Program-made: the position numbers and the translations under genes
In this document: in pieces, positions 38,476 through 50,989 of the stretch
Position numbering within the stretch: the first letter of the stretch is position 1
How the letters are laid out: every line of letters starts with the position of its first letter
Origin: Colius striatus
Taxonomy: Eukaryota > Chordata > Aves > Coliiformes > Coliidae
DNA length: 64,000 nucleotides
Reading direction: 5' to 3'
Assembly: GCF_028858725.1 (NCBI RefSeq)
Contig: NC_084768.1
Span: forward strand, 31,712,664 to 31,776,663
The notes under the pieces: generated by a model
What the model was told of the DNA's origin: nothing
The model's input: the letters and a program-made list of their open reading frames with translations, nothing else
The model's database searches: none

Positions 38476-39290
38476 GGTGAGTGGCTGGAGAGGAGGGCAC
38501 GGTGGGCTGGTTGCACGGATGAATCTACACGCTTACGGTGACGTGGAAGGTCAAGGCACCGGTGGTCGCAAAGGTGGTTGCATTTCCCATGCAAGGATGC
38601 TTCTGTCTCATTCTTTGGAGCCTGGTGGAGCTCCCTTCTGCAGCAGTCTCACCTGGAAAGCTATGGTCCATGTGCTGGTGCTGAGCCCACATCCCTGGCA
38701 GGGCTGCAGGGCATGGTGGAACATTCCCAGAGCAGCACTATAAGGGAGCAACCAGGGCTATGTTCTTCCTTTCCTGTGTCTTTCATCTGAAAGAGTCAAG
38801 AAGAGATCATTAGAGACCCTGCTCCCCTGAACCAAACCACCCCTGCCAAACCTTGGGCCTTGGTTGCCACAGGCTAGCCTGCAGACCTTCCTCTGCCTCC
38901 CTCACAAAAGCCCCCTGCAGTTGGAGCATAGATCAGCCACCATGTCTTCCCAGGAGACTTCCACACGCTGCGGGGGGGACCCCAGCCTGCCCCAAGGGCA
39001 AGTGAGTTCCTCTGCCTCCCCAGCCTCCTGTGCCCTGCTCAGAAGCTACTGACACGTCGCTGCCCACAGGACTCTGCCTGCAGCTGGTGCTGGCAGCAGG
39101 GCAGGGATGGAGCAGAGGCAGGTCCCTCCTGGGATAAAGCCCCATTCACAGCTCAGGCTTCACATGCTCCCTCATCAGCATCAGCCTCTTGTCACCAACT
39201 GTCTCTGCTGCCCAGAAGGACAGCAGGAGGTGGGGGTCAGGCCCGGGGCTTAACCCTTCCAGTCCAGTTGCTGGAAGAGCAAGAGCTGCT

Positions 39291-39352
39291 CTTGCTGCAT
39301 GTTCTCTACCTGTGCTGCATGTTCTCTACCTTGCTGCATGTTCTCTCTTCCT
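39291..39352. repeat. Short tandem triplication (about 20 bp)
   Basis: Three copies of a unit containing GCTGCATGTTCTCT with slightly different joins (ACCT or ACCTT) between them. Confidence 0.8.
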
Positions 39353-41497
39353 GTGCCACCAGTGGTTCCCCCTCCCAAGTTCCCTACAAAGATACGACTG
39401 TTACACCTTCAGTGGCCTCAGCACTTCCCTCCAAAGAGTCCCCAGACAGCTAGGACTTGGCACCCTGCAGTTTTGCTCTATCTCTGCTGGTCCTTGAAGT
39501 ACTTCCCTGCACTGGAGAGGGGCAGGGGAAGGACAGTGGTGGCTGCAGGGTGCAGGCAGGCTCTGGGGTACTATGTTGAGCTGGGCTCCCCTTGGCAAAG
39601 TTCCCTCTCTCAGCCCACAGCCCAGCTTCTTGGGCTCATCACCCCCACAGCACCCTGGCCCCCCTCAATGCTTCTCTGGGTACAGTTTTACACTGAGTGG
39701 AAACCACTTATGTTTCCCTCACATGATGTCCCACCCCAGGATGCGAGTGCTCTGTCTGATCCCACAGCACCAGAGGGACCTTCCAGCAGAGCTGGTGCCT
39801 GAAGCAAGGAGAGGTGCTTGGGGGACAGCGTGGGAGCATCTCAGGTATGGCTGACCCCTGGAGACATGGGGCAGACCATGGGGGACACACAAACTGCCTC
39901 TCTAGTCGCCTCCCAGGCAGGATGATGCACTCTTGGCCATCACGGGCATCCACACACAAGCTGCTCAGAGTCCTGCAGAGGGGCTGTGGCGGGGACAGGA
40001 ACAGATGCAAGATCCCCTCTGCCCGAGCTGCATCACTGCTCCCGGGTGGGGGACAGGCAGGCAGCACCCTGCCTGCTAGAACTGTCTGTCCAGGAGCCCG
40101 TCAGCCCGTGCCAAACACATCCTGTTGGGCTTCGTGCCCTGCTCCGCACCGTGCAGGGCCTCTGCAGGGACTCACCCGTCTACAGACGGGTGGGGACGGT
40201 TTGTGGCCTCCACGCATGGCAGCTCTGCACACACCAGGCACCTTTCCTCCCACAGAACAGCTCTCCCTGTCCTCAGATAGTCCCCACAGACTGCATCCCC
40301 TCACGGCGATGCCACCGAACCCCCCTCCACTGGGAACGGGAGAGCGAAGACAATAGTGTGTGGGAGTGCCAGAACCAGACACCGCCAGACAGTGTCAGGC
40401 CAAGCTCCTCCTGAGTCACTCCCTGGGTGGGATGGAGCATGAGGTCACTTTGGACGTGGCTCCAGCCGCTGCCAGCTGGCAGCAGGTCGGCAAGTCTGTA
40501 AGCACAGCGGGTTTATGGGCCTGGGACCCACCGTGCCGAGGGAGCTGTGCTATCCCCCTGCACAGCTGCTGGGGCTTCAATTGCCAGGGCAGGGAGCTGG
40601 CTGGGGGACAGAATGCCAGGCTCCACTTGCCTGAAGGTCCATGGGAGGTCTGTGGCTCAGAAAGTGTCAATTAGAGAGGAAAAAAGAAAGCTGTGTTTGA
40701 GTATGCTGGTTTGTGCCTGCTGGGATCTACTTGGATTTGAGATGACAGACACTTGGTGCTGAGGGCATGTGCCTAGGACACAGGTCCCTGAGAGGGAGAG
40801 GGTGCCATGGAGCACTTTCAAAGGAGAAGGGTGAGAAGACATTGAGCCTGGAGACATTTCCCCAGCCTACGTGAACCAGCTCTGTGCTAAGCACTACTTC
40901 CTCCCCCCTTTCCTTCTCCAAGCACAGAGGTGCCTTATCTCCTCCTTACCAGCAATGGGTGAGTCTAGTAGATAACAGGTTTGTAGATTAAATCGAGATT
41001 TTCAGCTATGAAAACAGAAAGCTTGGAGAAGTGCAAAGTCTGTGGCCTTCTGCTGCTTGACCCAAGTTGCACACACAAGTTGTGAGTCAAACAGTAAGCA
41101 AAGAAACCACAACAGCACAAACCACAGGGAGGGAAAATGAGACCAAGCATCAAGCTACAGCTACAGCACTGCATTCTTGTGTTAGCTTTTAACATTTAAC
41201 CATTTTAATTTTTATTTGCTCAGAAGAAGGTCAGGGTGCAAGACAAAACTGTCAGAGGATCTGGCTGCAGAGCAAAATAAGCTGTAACCTCTACAGGCAC
41301 ATGTTTCCTAGTGTTATGTTACCCTCTGTTAAGCAAATGGTTTGGAGAAGCACAGGCTTCAACTGAAGTGTGCCTCCAAGTTTCTTTTGGTCTGGTTGAA
41401 AATGTTCTGGGACTATAATCTTTTGCTCCATAAGCATCCACACTTGCTTATCTAGACTGTGAGGGTTTGTGCCACTAATAACAGTATTTTTACTATT

Positions 41498-41790
41498 AGA
41501 ATCACAGAAGAGTCCAGGTGGGATGGGACTTGGTGAAGTCACCTGCTCCATCCACTTGCTTAAAGCAGAGTTAACCTCAAAGTCAGACTGAGTAGCTCAG
41601 GGCCCCATCCACTCAGGTGCTGGATATTGCCAAGGATGGAGGATCCACAGCCTCTCTGGGATCATTCCAGTGCTTAACCATCCACACCACAAATTAGGTT
41701 TTTCCCTCAGATCTATCTACAGTTTCCTATTTTTCAACAAGGGTGCACTGCCTCCCATCCTCTTCTGAAACATCTGTCTACATGTTAATT
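41498..41790 (-). mobile_element. Old CR1-type LINE fragment
   Basis: Reading leftward it ends in the CR1-like tail (agaatcacagaagagtccagg...), with the body GGATCCACAGCCTCTCTGGG on the + strand. Divergence is high, so it is an older copy. Confidence 0.65.
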
Positions 41791-43039
41791 CAAAGCAGCC
41801 TTGTCCTGGGCTGTCACCCACCGCTCCTCGGAGAAAGGATGAAACAAGATCTCGCAGCAACTTTGCTGATCTGTTTTCCTGGCAATATGCAGCACATCAG
41901 TTTGCCCAGATCAGATGGAGGGAAAGGAAGGGATGTGGATCCCTGCTCTGCCATGACAGAGGGCAGCCTTTCCACAGCAGTTGTCCCTTCTGTAGCTATT
42001 CCTTGGGCCATCTGGTCTCACTGGTCTGGGCTAGACCATAATACAGACCCTTTGAGACCTTAAGCCAGTTAGTCCATCACATTAGAGCATTTGACAAAGT
42101 GTATCATGGGTAGTGAATCTCTACTGTTTACTTACTACTGAACCCAGCACCTTCAGTGCTCCTGTCTTTGTATGAAGCGAAAGAGGAGGAGAGGATCAGC
42201 CCAGACACACAATGCTTCCTGACCAAAGGTCGTGTGTCAGGAAAAATTTGACAGCCTGTCCTTCCCCACTGCTGGCTGGCAGCTGGGGAGGAAGAACAGG
42301 AAAGGAATGCAGGAAAACAAAATGTTCATGCTTTCCTTTTTCATTGTGTTGTTTGGTTTCTCCCCCTGCCCCCCACACTCTGACAACGTTTAACTGGGAA
42401 TTGAGGGTCACCATCAACTGGTTTCTGGCCACTCCTGGCTGCAGGTGCAGGAGACACAGGCCTTCTGACTGCCTGTGACTGTCATATGCATTTATTTATT
42501 TACTTAGAGACTTTTGATGTCAGACTATCTGATAGATGGACAATGGACTGTGTGTTAATTAACACTTTCATTTCAGAGCCATGGACAACTCCTCTGTTGA
42601 AATACTCCTCACTTCTCTCTCCAAACCCAGGGTACACCATGAGATGTTGCTTACCCACAGCATTCAGGAGGGGAAGCCTGCAAGAGGGACAGGCTCCTGC
42701 AGTGCTTCCAGTCTTGGAAGGGTTTTATGAAGCTATGTGAACTTTGTGAGCATCATGGGGACTGGGAGAGTGCAAGGTTTTCTGTAAAATAACAATGCAT
42801 AGAATGATTTACATGAGCAAACTAGATGAGAGCCAACAGAGCCTCACAATCTCAATCTCAAACAGATACAGGTCATCTCCTTCCCCTGCTTCTCCAGTAC
42901 ATCGTAGCTTATTTGCTTCTTGGCCAGGTCTGGCAATAGCCTGTTTGAGATGGACTTGCCACCACTCAGTGCCTCACAGAAACCTCTAGTCCAGAATAGA
43001 CATACATATTTTCCTATCCTTTCATGTAATTTTTCCAAC

Positions 43040-43215
43040 TTCCAGTACTTTAGGAAGCATTTCTTTACTGAGAGGGTTGTCAAACACTGGAACAGGCTTC
43101 CTAGAGAGGAGGTGGATGTCCCAAGCCTGTCAGTGTTTACAAAGCATTTGGACAATGCCCTTAACAACATGTTTTAACTTGGTCAGCCCTGAATTGTTGT
43201 AGATCCTTTCCAAAT
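43040..43215 (+). mobile_element. Old CR1-type LINE 3' fragment
   Basis: It contains the CR1 3' signature translating to FTERVVKHWNRLPREEVD, with the usual AACAGGCTTCCTAGAGAGG stretch. Only the 3' part is present. Confidence 0.7.
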
Positions 43216-43239
43216 GAAACTGTCTGTTCTATTTTGTCA

Positions 43240-43405
43240 TTTTGTGTATAAGTTGGAAGGGAACTACAATGATCACCTAAGTTGAATTGCCTGAATTCCT
43301 TTCTAGGAAGCCTGTTCCAGTGTTTGACAACCCTCTGGGTAAAGAAATGCTTCCTAAGCATATTGTATTCTAACTCCCTAGCAGGCTCAAAGAGAATAAA
43401 ACTCA
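43240..43405 (-). mobile_element. Old CR1-type LINE 3' fragment, inverted
   Basis: The minus strand translates to FTQRVVKHWNRLPRKEF, the same signature as the copy just to the left. The two copies face each other tail to tail and could form an imperfect hairpin. Confidence 0.7.
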
Positions 43406-45494
43406 CATACCTTGTTTTATGCCTGAATTACTGCCAGTATACAAATGAGAAGCTCTGAAGTCATTGTGTCAAGGTCCATCTGTGGCCCCAGGTGCAGCGA
43501 TGCCACTGCCCTGGGACATGTGAGGAGGTCCCCTCTCTACTGGGAACTCAAGAGTAGGGACAGAGGAACCTGCAGGGAATGGGAGTAATGGGGCTTTGAC
43601 GTGGCACCTGTCAGTCACCCGAAATCCTAGCAAGAGATCCACATTCCTTTGGCTGCTACATCAATCACCAATTCCCAGTGCTCCTCCTTTCAGGGCTGCT
43701 CAAAATCCAGGGAAACCCATGCCGTCTAATCTATATCTCTGGGAAGAGCCCACTCTCTCTGCCCTGCCAGAGGAATAATGCTTTCCCAGAAACAAGCATC
43801 TGTCCCAGCAGCACCTTCTGGCACCAGACATCATTCGGGGAGCCTTAGGGAAGCCCTGGGTGATGGCAGAGCGTCCCTTCCCTTCGCCAAGCCTGGGGTG
43901 GGGGGCAGGGGGCTTGTTCTAACAGGGTCAGCATGCAACTGCTTTTGACAGAAGTCTAGATAGGTTTGTATTCCCCTTCCTCTGTAGGTGTTAACAGGCA
44001 CCCATCATCCCAAGCACACAGAGCCCATCCTGATGCACCTCTGCTGAGGGAAGTCTGGAAGTCCCAAAGTAAGACATTCCTGAGCCTTATGTACACAAAG
44101 GAAACATGATGGTGTGAAGAAGAGCTGTGTGGAGGCGAGAGGCAGGATGTCTTTAGTATGTCTGGAGCAGCCCCCAAGCCTTCAGCAGCTACTGCTGATG
44201 TGCAGCCCTTCCCACAGCCGCTCTGCTCCCGGGGCGCAGCGTTCACTCACCTACGGCAGACGCTGCTCGCACACCACAGCCCAGCTCTGTTCCTCGCTCC
44301 AGCCTGGCACCAAGGCTTTTTCCTGCCTTTCCTTCCACAGGATTGAGCCGATGAAGGAGCTCACGGAGAGAATCTCTTCCCTTCCTCCAGCAGCAGCCTG
44401 CCAAGAAGCAGGTGCTCCCCTGCCCAGAGCGGCGCAGCCAGCAGGGCGGGTAGGCTGCGAGCCCTCACCTCTCGCCCGGGCAGGTGCATTCCCCAGCAGG
44501 GTGGTGGCTCAGCAAACCTGCTGCTGGCCTTGGAGAGGCTCCAGAGCCGCGCCGGTGTGCAGGCACTACCCCTCCCTCCCTCCTCGGGCAGAATCTGGCC
44601 ACGCTCCGATCCTGGAGGGTGGCTCATTTCCTCCCAGATGGAGGTGAAGGAGTGCTGGAGCCGGGGAGCAGCTCACAGGCAGCAGGTGAGAGGAAGCCTG
44701 CAGCCAGGTTGGCAGCACTAAGGAAGATTTGACACATTCAGCAAGTATTTTGTATTATGTAGCATTAAATAAAATAGCTCCTGCACTACAGTATAGGCCA
44801 GAGCCATCTGGTCGCATCAGGACTGGATCTTTGTATGGCATTATTCCAGGCAGGCACTTAAGTCAGGCAAAATGTCATTGCAGTGCTGTCTCCGTATCAC
44901 CAGGCAGCTGCAGTACCCCCCTCCCTGCGAGACAGCAGCATCAGCAGAGACTACCATGCTGCAGAAGAGATGACTTGCTGGTAATCCAGTGGAAAGAAAA
45001 GGGTGACCGTTTTGAGAGGGGTTAAGGAAACAGAAAAGGTCTCATTTGAGGAGAACAGAAGAGAGTAGCAGTAACGCTGAAGTCAGCAGGGTAATGGGAC
45101 TCCTAGACTCTGTGTGCTCCCTCCTTTGTGGCTGGGCTTTATGACAGCAGAGGGAACACTGCTGTGAGTCTGAGTAGATGGAAAATCTCCTGGGAGGTGT
45201 AGGAAGAAGAGAATAAGGCTGAACAACAGCTTTTGCCCGACTGATGGAAAGGGAGGCTCAGTTATTAAGTTGCACGCTAGTCTTTTAGCAGGCTACAAGA
45301 GTTCAGGATATGTCAGTGTGATACCAATTAGTGTGAGAGCTTCAGGAATCTGAGTAAATTCTGGCAGATCTCTTGAAACTTGTGAAACATCATCTGTTCA
45401 GTGATTGTTGTCCTAAACATAAAACAACAGATGGGATATGGTGGGTTTCTCTATACAGAACACCCTTGAACAATGATCTTGCCCCTACCCAGAA

Positions 45495-45985
45495 AAACCT
45501 CGTCCTTCAGTTCAAGGACAGGGAGCTGCTGGAGAGAGTTCAGTGCAGGGCCACAAAGATGAGTAGAGTGGAGTGGAGCATCTCCCTTACGATGAAAGGC
45601 TGAGGGAGCTGGGGCTCTGTAACTTGGAGGAGACTGAGGAGCGACCTCATTAATGTTTACAAATACATAAAGGGTGGGTGTCAGGAGGAGGGAGCCAGAC
45701 TGTCCTTAGTGATGTCCATGATAGGACAAGGGATGGTGGGTATAAGCTGGAACAGAAGAGGTTCCAAAGAAATACAAGGGAGAATTTCTTCCCTGTTGAG
45801 GTGAGGGAGCACTGGATGGGGCTGCCCAGATAGGTTGTGGAGTCTCCTTCTCTGGGGTCACTCAAAACCCAGCTGGATGAGTTCCTGTGTGTCCTACTCT
45901 AGGTGGTGCTGCTCTGGCAGGGGAGTTGGACTGGGTGAGCTTTTGAGGTCCCTTCCAACCCATAAGATTCTGTGATTCTGTGGTT
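45495..45985 (+). mobile_element. CR1 LINE, 3' fragment
   Basis: It runs from GAGCTGCTGGAGAGAGTTCA through GAAAGGCTGAGGGAGCTGGG to GGTCCCTTCCAACCC and the tail AAGATTCTGTGATTCTGTG. 5'-truncated and moderately diverged. Confidence 0.92.
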
Positions 45986-48413
45986 TAGTTGGGCCAGTTA
46001 ACAAACATGTCATCTGAGGAAGAACCTTATTCAGCTGTATATTCGCTTTAAGAAGCGTGCTACAACTTTGTAAGAGCATGAGATGCTTACCAGCTCCTTT
46101 AGAGAGGCACCCAGGGAGAAACAGACAATTGAGAGCGAGAGGGGATGGAAGCAGAAAGTGTCTTTGCATGCTGAGAGAATTCAGAAGACCATTAGCAGAC
46201 AAAACCATAATCCAGTTACACCTCAGTCTGGAAAACATTACCGCAGCCTGTGTGTGGGAGACTGACCTTGGTGTAGTTTGCCCAGTATGGAAGGGGATTG
46301 TACATCTATTTTGCTCCCAGCAGATAAACCTCAGATGTAACACCCTGCCATGCCTGACTTAATATTCTCCCTTACAAACAATACTTTAGCAGCCTCTTAG
46401 GCACTAAGATAAAGCTCAAAGCCTCTTGAAGGTCATCTGTCAGCTGCCTACCCAGGCCTTGTCCCACAGGCTTTGTATTGCCTGTAAGATCTGGTGACAC
46501 ACGGGTCTACTTTTAAGCTTATTAATCACCACTTAGAAATCATTCTTCACCTGTATATGATTCTTCCTCTTACTAGGACAAGGTTCTTCAGTTTCAGAAA
46601 GATTGATTCCATTTCTCTAAACCACATCTATTAAAGCAGTGGCTTCTACCACTCAATTTATTCTGACAGAGGGAGAGGGGAAAATTATACCACGTGGGAG
46701 CCTTGCAAATTATAATGGGTGTGCTCTGGAAATTTAAGAGGGAACTAGTTTCTAAAATATTTGCTAATTACATTAATTACATCCTCTTTCTGTACAGGAA
46801 GTATCAAGATGATTACATGGGGGCAGGGGGGAGGAAGACAGGGTGTTAAACTAGCACATTAAGAGACTAATTCTATCTTAGCTTCTTCCTTTTGTTCCTG
46901 TTAAACCTGTGCTTCACACAGGTTAGGACTGCAAAATGAACAAAGACTAAAGAAAATGAATTCCACCTTCATGGACAAAGCACTCCACTGAAATAGATGG
47001 CACAGGGGCTTGTGTGGAACCATCTGTTCTGTGATGGTGTTAGCCCCAAAATTAGCCTAGTATCCCTAATGCTAATATAGCTCCAACGTTAGGCAGCCTG
47101 GGCAGCACTGTCTGTGTGATATACACCAACGTGTAATGCACCAATGTGTAATGCTTCTATGAGTATGTAGAAAGCACTTGTCACTTCTCTACAATTCAGG
47201 ATAGGAAATGAAAGCAGTAATGTACCAGCTGTTATAACACCATATAGTTCCATGCTGAAGCAGTAGCTTAAACTTGTGTGAAGCATTCCTCGGTGAGACA
47301 CTGTCATGCACCGTCAACAAAGGATGAAACATTTACTTTCCCCCCCCTCCTTATGCATGAAATTAGTTCCTGCCTTTTTCTAGACATGAGCACTTTGCAG
47401 AGTGACTTTTTAGGAGAATTTCACCAAAAAAAAAAAATGAACTAAAGGGATTGCATGTGTTGGGAAAAAGAGACAAGCAAAGATTCATTTATCAAGGTTA
47501 CAGGAGTGTTTTGACCTGAGGTTTGGACTTCATGACAGATTTTGGAATCTGAAACTGAGCTGCTTCTTTTGTCCTGCTTCAATTGCTGTAACAGAGGAGA
47601 CAAACACATCTCTAAACAGGAGGCAGAGGCTTGAGCAAGGGCTCTAGCTCAGATGAGCCTGACCATTAGTCAAAGGTTGCCCTCACGAGGTAATTGATTT
47701 TTAGTCTTTGACCGAGTACTCTTTGCAATAAAACTGACACAGGTCTTAGGTGCAGGCAGACTTTTCTATGGACACAGCCAATTTAATTTGGAAAACAAAA
47801 GGCTGATGGTCATTTCTGCAGCACAATGACACCGAATTAGAATTCTAGCAGAAAAGGCTTACAGAGTGACCAGCTCTTCTGAACATTGTTTTTTCAAGAG
47901 AAAGGTGCATACCTGCCTTAGCAGGAAGGCACAAAGAACAGTCTTGCACTAACACACATTTATTTGCTCTTATCTCCTAGAACTCATAGAATGGGCAGAT
48001 TCCAGGGAAGTAGACGGGAGTGAAGGTTGCTGCCTTGTATTCTGAGCAGTGAGTCGTGCACAAGTGCTTCTAGTAGAAGAGTATAGGATGATGGAAGTCT
48101 AATCTATACTGTTGCATTTCTGATCTTGCCAGAAGAATTTAATAACATAAGGCATCCTCAAACCAGGCCACTGTTGCTGTGTCTTGCAGCTTCTTTACAG
48201 ATTCAGCTTAGGAAGATTTCCAACTAAGAAAGGACGAACACCACGGTTTTGTCCCTTCTCCTGGGTTTTGTCTTGCAGGTATTGAAGTTCTAGATGCTGC
48301 ATTTCTATGATTTTCTCACTTTCCTCCTCTCTGAATTCAACATCAGGACAGCTGGGTTTGACAGCAGTCCACTGGAGGAAGCTAGAAGATCAAATCAGAG
48401 AGGACAGAGCAAA

Positions 48414-48706
48414 GACATCCCTTTTTTCTATAGTAGCCAGCAACAGGACAAGGGGTGATGGGATGAAGCTGGAACACAAAAAGTTCCACTTAAATATAAG
48501 AAACAACTCTTTCCCTGTTCAGATGAGAGAGCCCTGGCACAGGCTGCCCAGAGGGGTTGTGGAGGCTCCTTCCTTGGAGGGCTTCAAGACCCACCTGGAC
48601 ATGTTCCTATATGACCTGATCTAGGTGACCCTGCTTCTGCAGGGCAGTTAGACTAGATGATCTCTAGAGGTCCCTTCCAACCCCTAACATTCTGTGATTC
48701 TATGAG
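48414..48706 (+). mobile_element. CR1 LINE, 3' fragment
   Basis: Closely similar to the inverted copy at 49684-50905, including CTATAGTAGCCAGCAACAGG. It ends AACATTCTGTGATTCTATGA. It is one of the younger-looking copies. Confidence 0.92.
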
Positions 48707-48966
48707 TCTAAGTAACAAAGGTCCATGTTCCAGAATTTTTTATCATAAACAAGGAAAGGCACCTTTCAGGGCTGAAGAAGTAGAACTAAATAGTATGATT
48801 CTGCAATATTTAGCAGCTTCTACAACTGACATTACAATACAACAGGTACCACCAAGCAGACAAGCTGCAGTGATACAGAGACGGCAATGGAATTGTTCAC
48901 CAAGGATAAAAAGGGCTTCTGGAATGAGTACTGACAATACAGAAAACATACAAGAGCACTATTCAC

Positions 48967-49093
48967 CTGTGTCTTGAGCTGCTTGTTTCTTCTTGCTTGG
49001 TGTCAGTGTTGACTGAAGGTCATGTGCCTGGGTCTGGGCCACCTTCAGCTCTTGCCGCAAGTCATCAGTTTCCTTATTCAGACCCGCATTTTC
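48967..49093 (-). CDS. Orphan exon, coiled-coil-like (gene unassigned)
   Basis: A 127-nt minus-strand exon candidate bounded by an acceptor (cttgtctttgcag) and a donor (GACACAG|gtgaat). It reads 42 codons plus one base with no stop. The peptide starts ENAGLNKETDDLRQELK and continues VAQTQAHDLQSTL, a heptad-like, Glu/Lys/Leu/Gln-rich pattern typical of a coiled coil, then a lysine-rich TPSKKKQ. It lies in single-copy DNA between two CR1 copies. I find no partner exon nearby and cannot name the gene. It could be one exon of a long gene, a relic left at a rearrangement, or chance. Confidence 0.4.
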
Positions 49094-49683
49094 CTGCAAA
49101 GACAAGATGCCCCCTGAGCAAAAGCACAGGTGCTGTCTGGCTCAGCAGTATGTCTCTTTATATCATTGAGAAGGACACTGGACAGAACAGAATCGGTATC
49201 ACAAGCAGAAGATGCAGAGCAATCAGTGCAGTGCACGTTTCAGGTAAGGCCACAGTAGATTTGACAAAAAACGTGTCGGTACTTAAACCATGTTAGCTCA
49301 AATAAGCTAATGTTTGTTTTGCTTTTCTGACTGCAGCTGCACTCCAAGGTGTCATCTTCCTTGCCGTTTCCACAGGGAAGCTCATGTCCCTTCCTGGATT
49401 GATCCCATTAATTCAGAATTAACGTGAAGAATTCCCATTCCTCCCTCCAGTGTGGATTACTTTGCTTTTCATTTACCACTATGTGTCTGTTCTCTTAAAT
49501 CATCTGTATCTCCTCGCAGTTCCTCAAAGCCCTCTTCATTACTTCTGACAGGCATCACTTTCCAACATCCCTTCCAAATTACTAAGAAATATATCAAGCA
49601 CATGAAGACCTAAGATACCTCCTGCTAACGTGCTGTCAGGAGGAAGAATTAGACACGTGCTCATCTTTTGTTGGTTTCTTTTC

Positions 49684-50905
49684 ATAGAATCATAGAATGG
49701 TAGGGGTTGGAAGGGACCTCTAGAGATCGTCCAGTCCAACCCAAGAAGCAGGGTCACCTAGATCAGGTCACACAGGAACATGTCCAGGTGGGTCTTGAAG
49801 ACCTTCAAGGAAGGAGCCTCCACAACCCCTCTGGGCAGCCTGTGCCAGGGCTCCCTCACCTCAACAGGGAAACAGTTTCTTCTTATGTTTAAGTGGAACT
49901 TTTTGTGTTCCAGCTTCATCCCATCACCCCTTGTCCTGTTGCTGGCTACTATAGAAAAAAGGGATGTCCCAACCTCCTGACACCCATCCTTTAGCTATTT
50001 ATAAATGTTAATAAGATCTCCCCTCAGTCTCCTCTTCTCCAGACTAAACAGCCCCAGTTCCCACAGCCTTTCCTCGTATGAAAGATGCTCCAGTCCCCTG
50101 ATCATCTTGGTGGCCCTGTGCTGGACTCTCTCCAGCACTTCCCTGTCCCTCTTGAGCTGAGGAGCCCAGAACTGGACACAGGACTCCAGATGAGGCCTCA
50201 CCAGGGCAGAGTAGAGGGGGAGCAGAACCTTCCTCGACCTGCTGGCCACACTCTTCTCGATGCATCCCAGGCTGCCATTGGCTTCTTGGCCACAAGGGCA
50301 CATTGCTGGCTCATATTTAGTTTATTATCAACCAGCACTCCCAGGTCTCTCTCTGCAGAGCTGCTCTCCAGCAGGTCATTCCCCAGCCTGTGCTGGTGCC
50401 TGGGGTTGTTCCTCCCCAGATGCAGGACTCTGCCCTTGTCCTTGTTGAACCTCAGGAGGTTCCTCTGTGCCCAGCTCTCCAGCTGGTCGAGATCCCGCTG
50501 AATGGCAGCTCAGCCTCTGGGGAATCAGCCAGTGCTCCCAGTTTGGTGCCAGCAGGGAACTTGCTGAGGGTCACTCTGTCCCCTCATCCAGGTGGTTGAT
50601 GAAGATGTTGAACAAGACTGGCCCCAGAACCCATCCCTGTGCAACTCCACTGGCCACAGGCCTCCAACTCGACTCTGTGCCACTGATCAGCACCCTCTGG
50701 GCTCTGTCATTCAGCAGCTCTCCATCCACCTCACTGTCCACTCATCCAAGCCACACTGCCTGAGCTTTCAGATGAAGATATTATGGGAGACAGTGTCAAA
50801 AGCCCTACTGAAGTCAAGGTAGATGACATCTGCTGCTCTCCCCTCATCTACCCAGCCGGTTATGCACTCATAGAAGGATATCAGGCTGGTCAAACAGTCA
50901 GTTTT
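49684..50905 (-). mobile_element. CR1 LINE, about 1.2-kb 3' fragment
   Basis: The longest CR1 copy in the window. The + strand begins with the inverted tail TCATAGAATCATAGAATGG, then GGTTGGAAGGGACCTCTAGA, and continues through CAGCCTTTCCTCGTATGAAA and the farther-upstream CCCATCCCTGTGCAACTCCA. Low divergence from the copy at 48414-48706 suggests similar age. 5'-truncated. Confidence 0.95.
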
Positions 50906-50989
50906 CAACCCATAACATTTCAATCCTCTCATTTTTTTAATAGCCTATGCTGAAGGAGTTGTTAAAATACAAGTGAATGTACTTTACCT

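Larger units (their letters stand above)
38485..48966. other. Gene-poor region with CR1 copies
   Basis: Contains CR1 pieces (41498-41790, 43040-43215, 43240-43405, 45495-45985, 48414-48706) and a short triplication (39291-39352). A GC-richer island at about 44150-44700 holds two minus-strand donor-like sites (GTAG|gtgagtg near 44247 and GGCGAGAG|gtgagg near 44473), so it could carry a noncoding first exon or promoter, perhaps for TMEM125. No protein-coding gene is recognised. Confidence 0.5.

Noticed and set aside
39814-40356. 180-codon + strand frame
   Set aside because: No similarity to a known family, no good flanking splice sites and a composition matching local GC; treated as chance.
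42844-43170. 108-codon minus-strand frame with GKSISNRLLPDLAKKQISYD
   Set aside because: Most of it is antisense to a CR1 3' fragment; no splice or start context supports a gene.
50085-50501. 138-codon + strand frame
   Set aside because: It lies wholly inside the inverted CR1 copy at 49684-50905 and is antisense to it.
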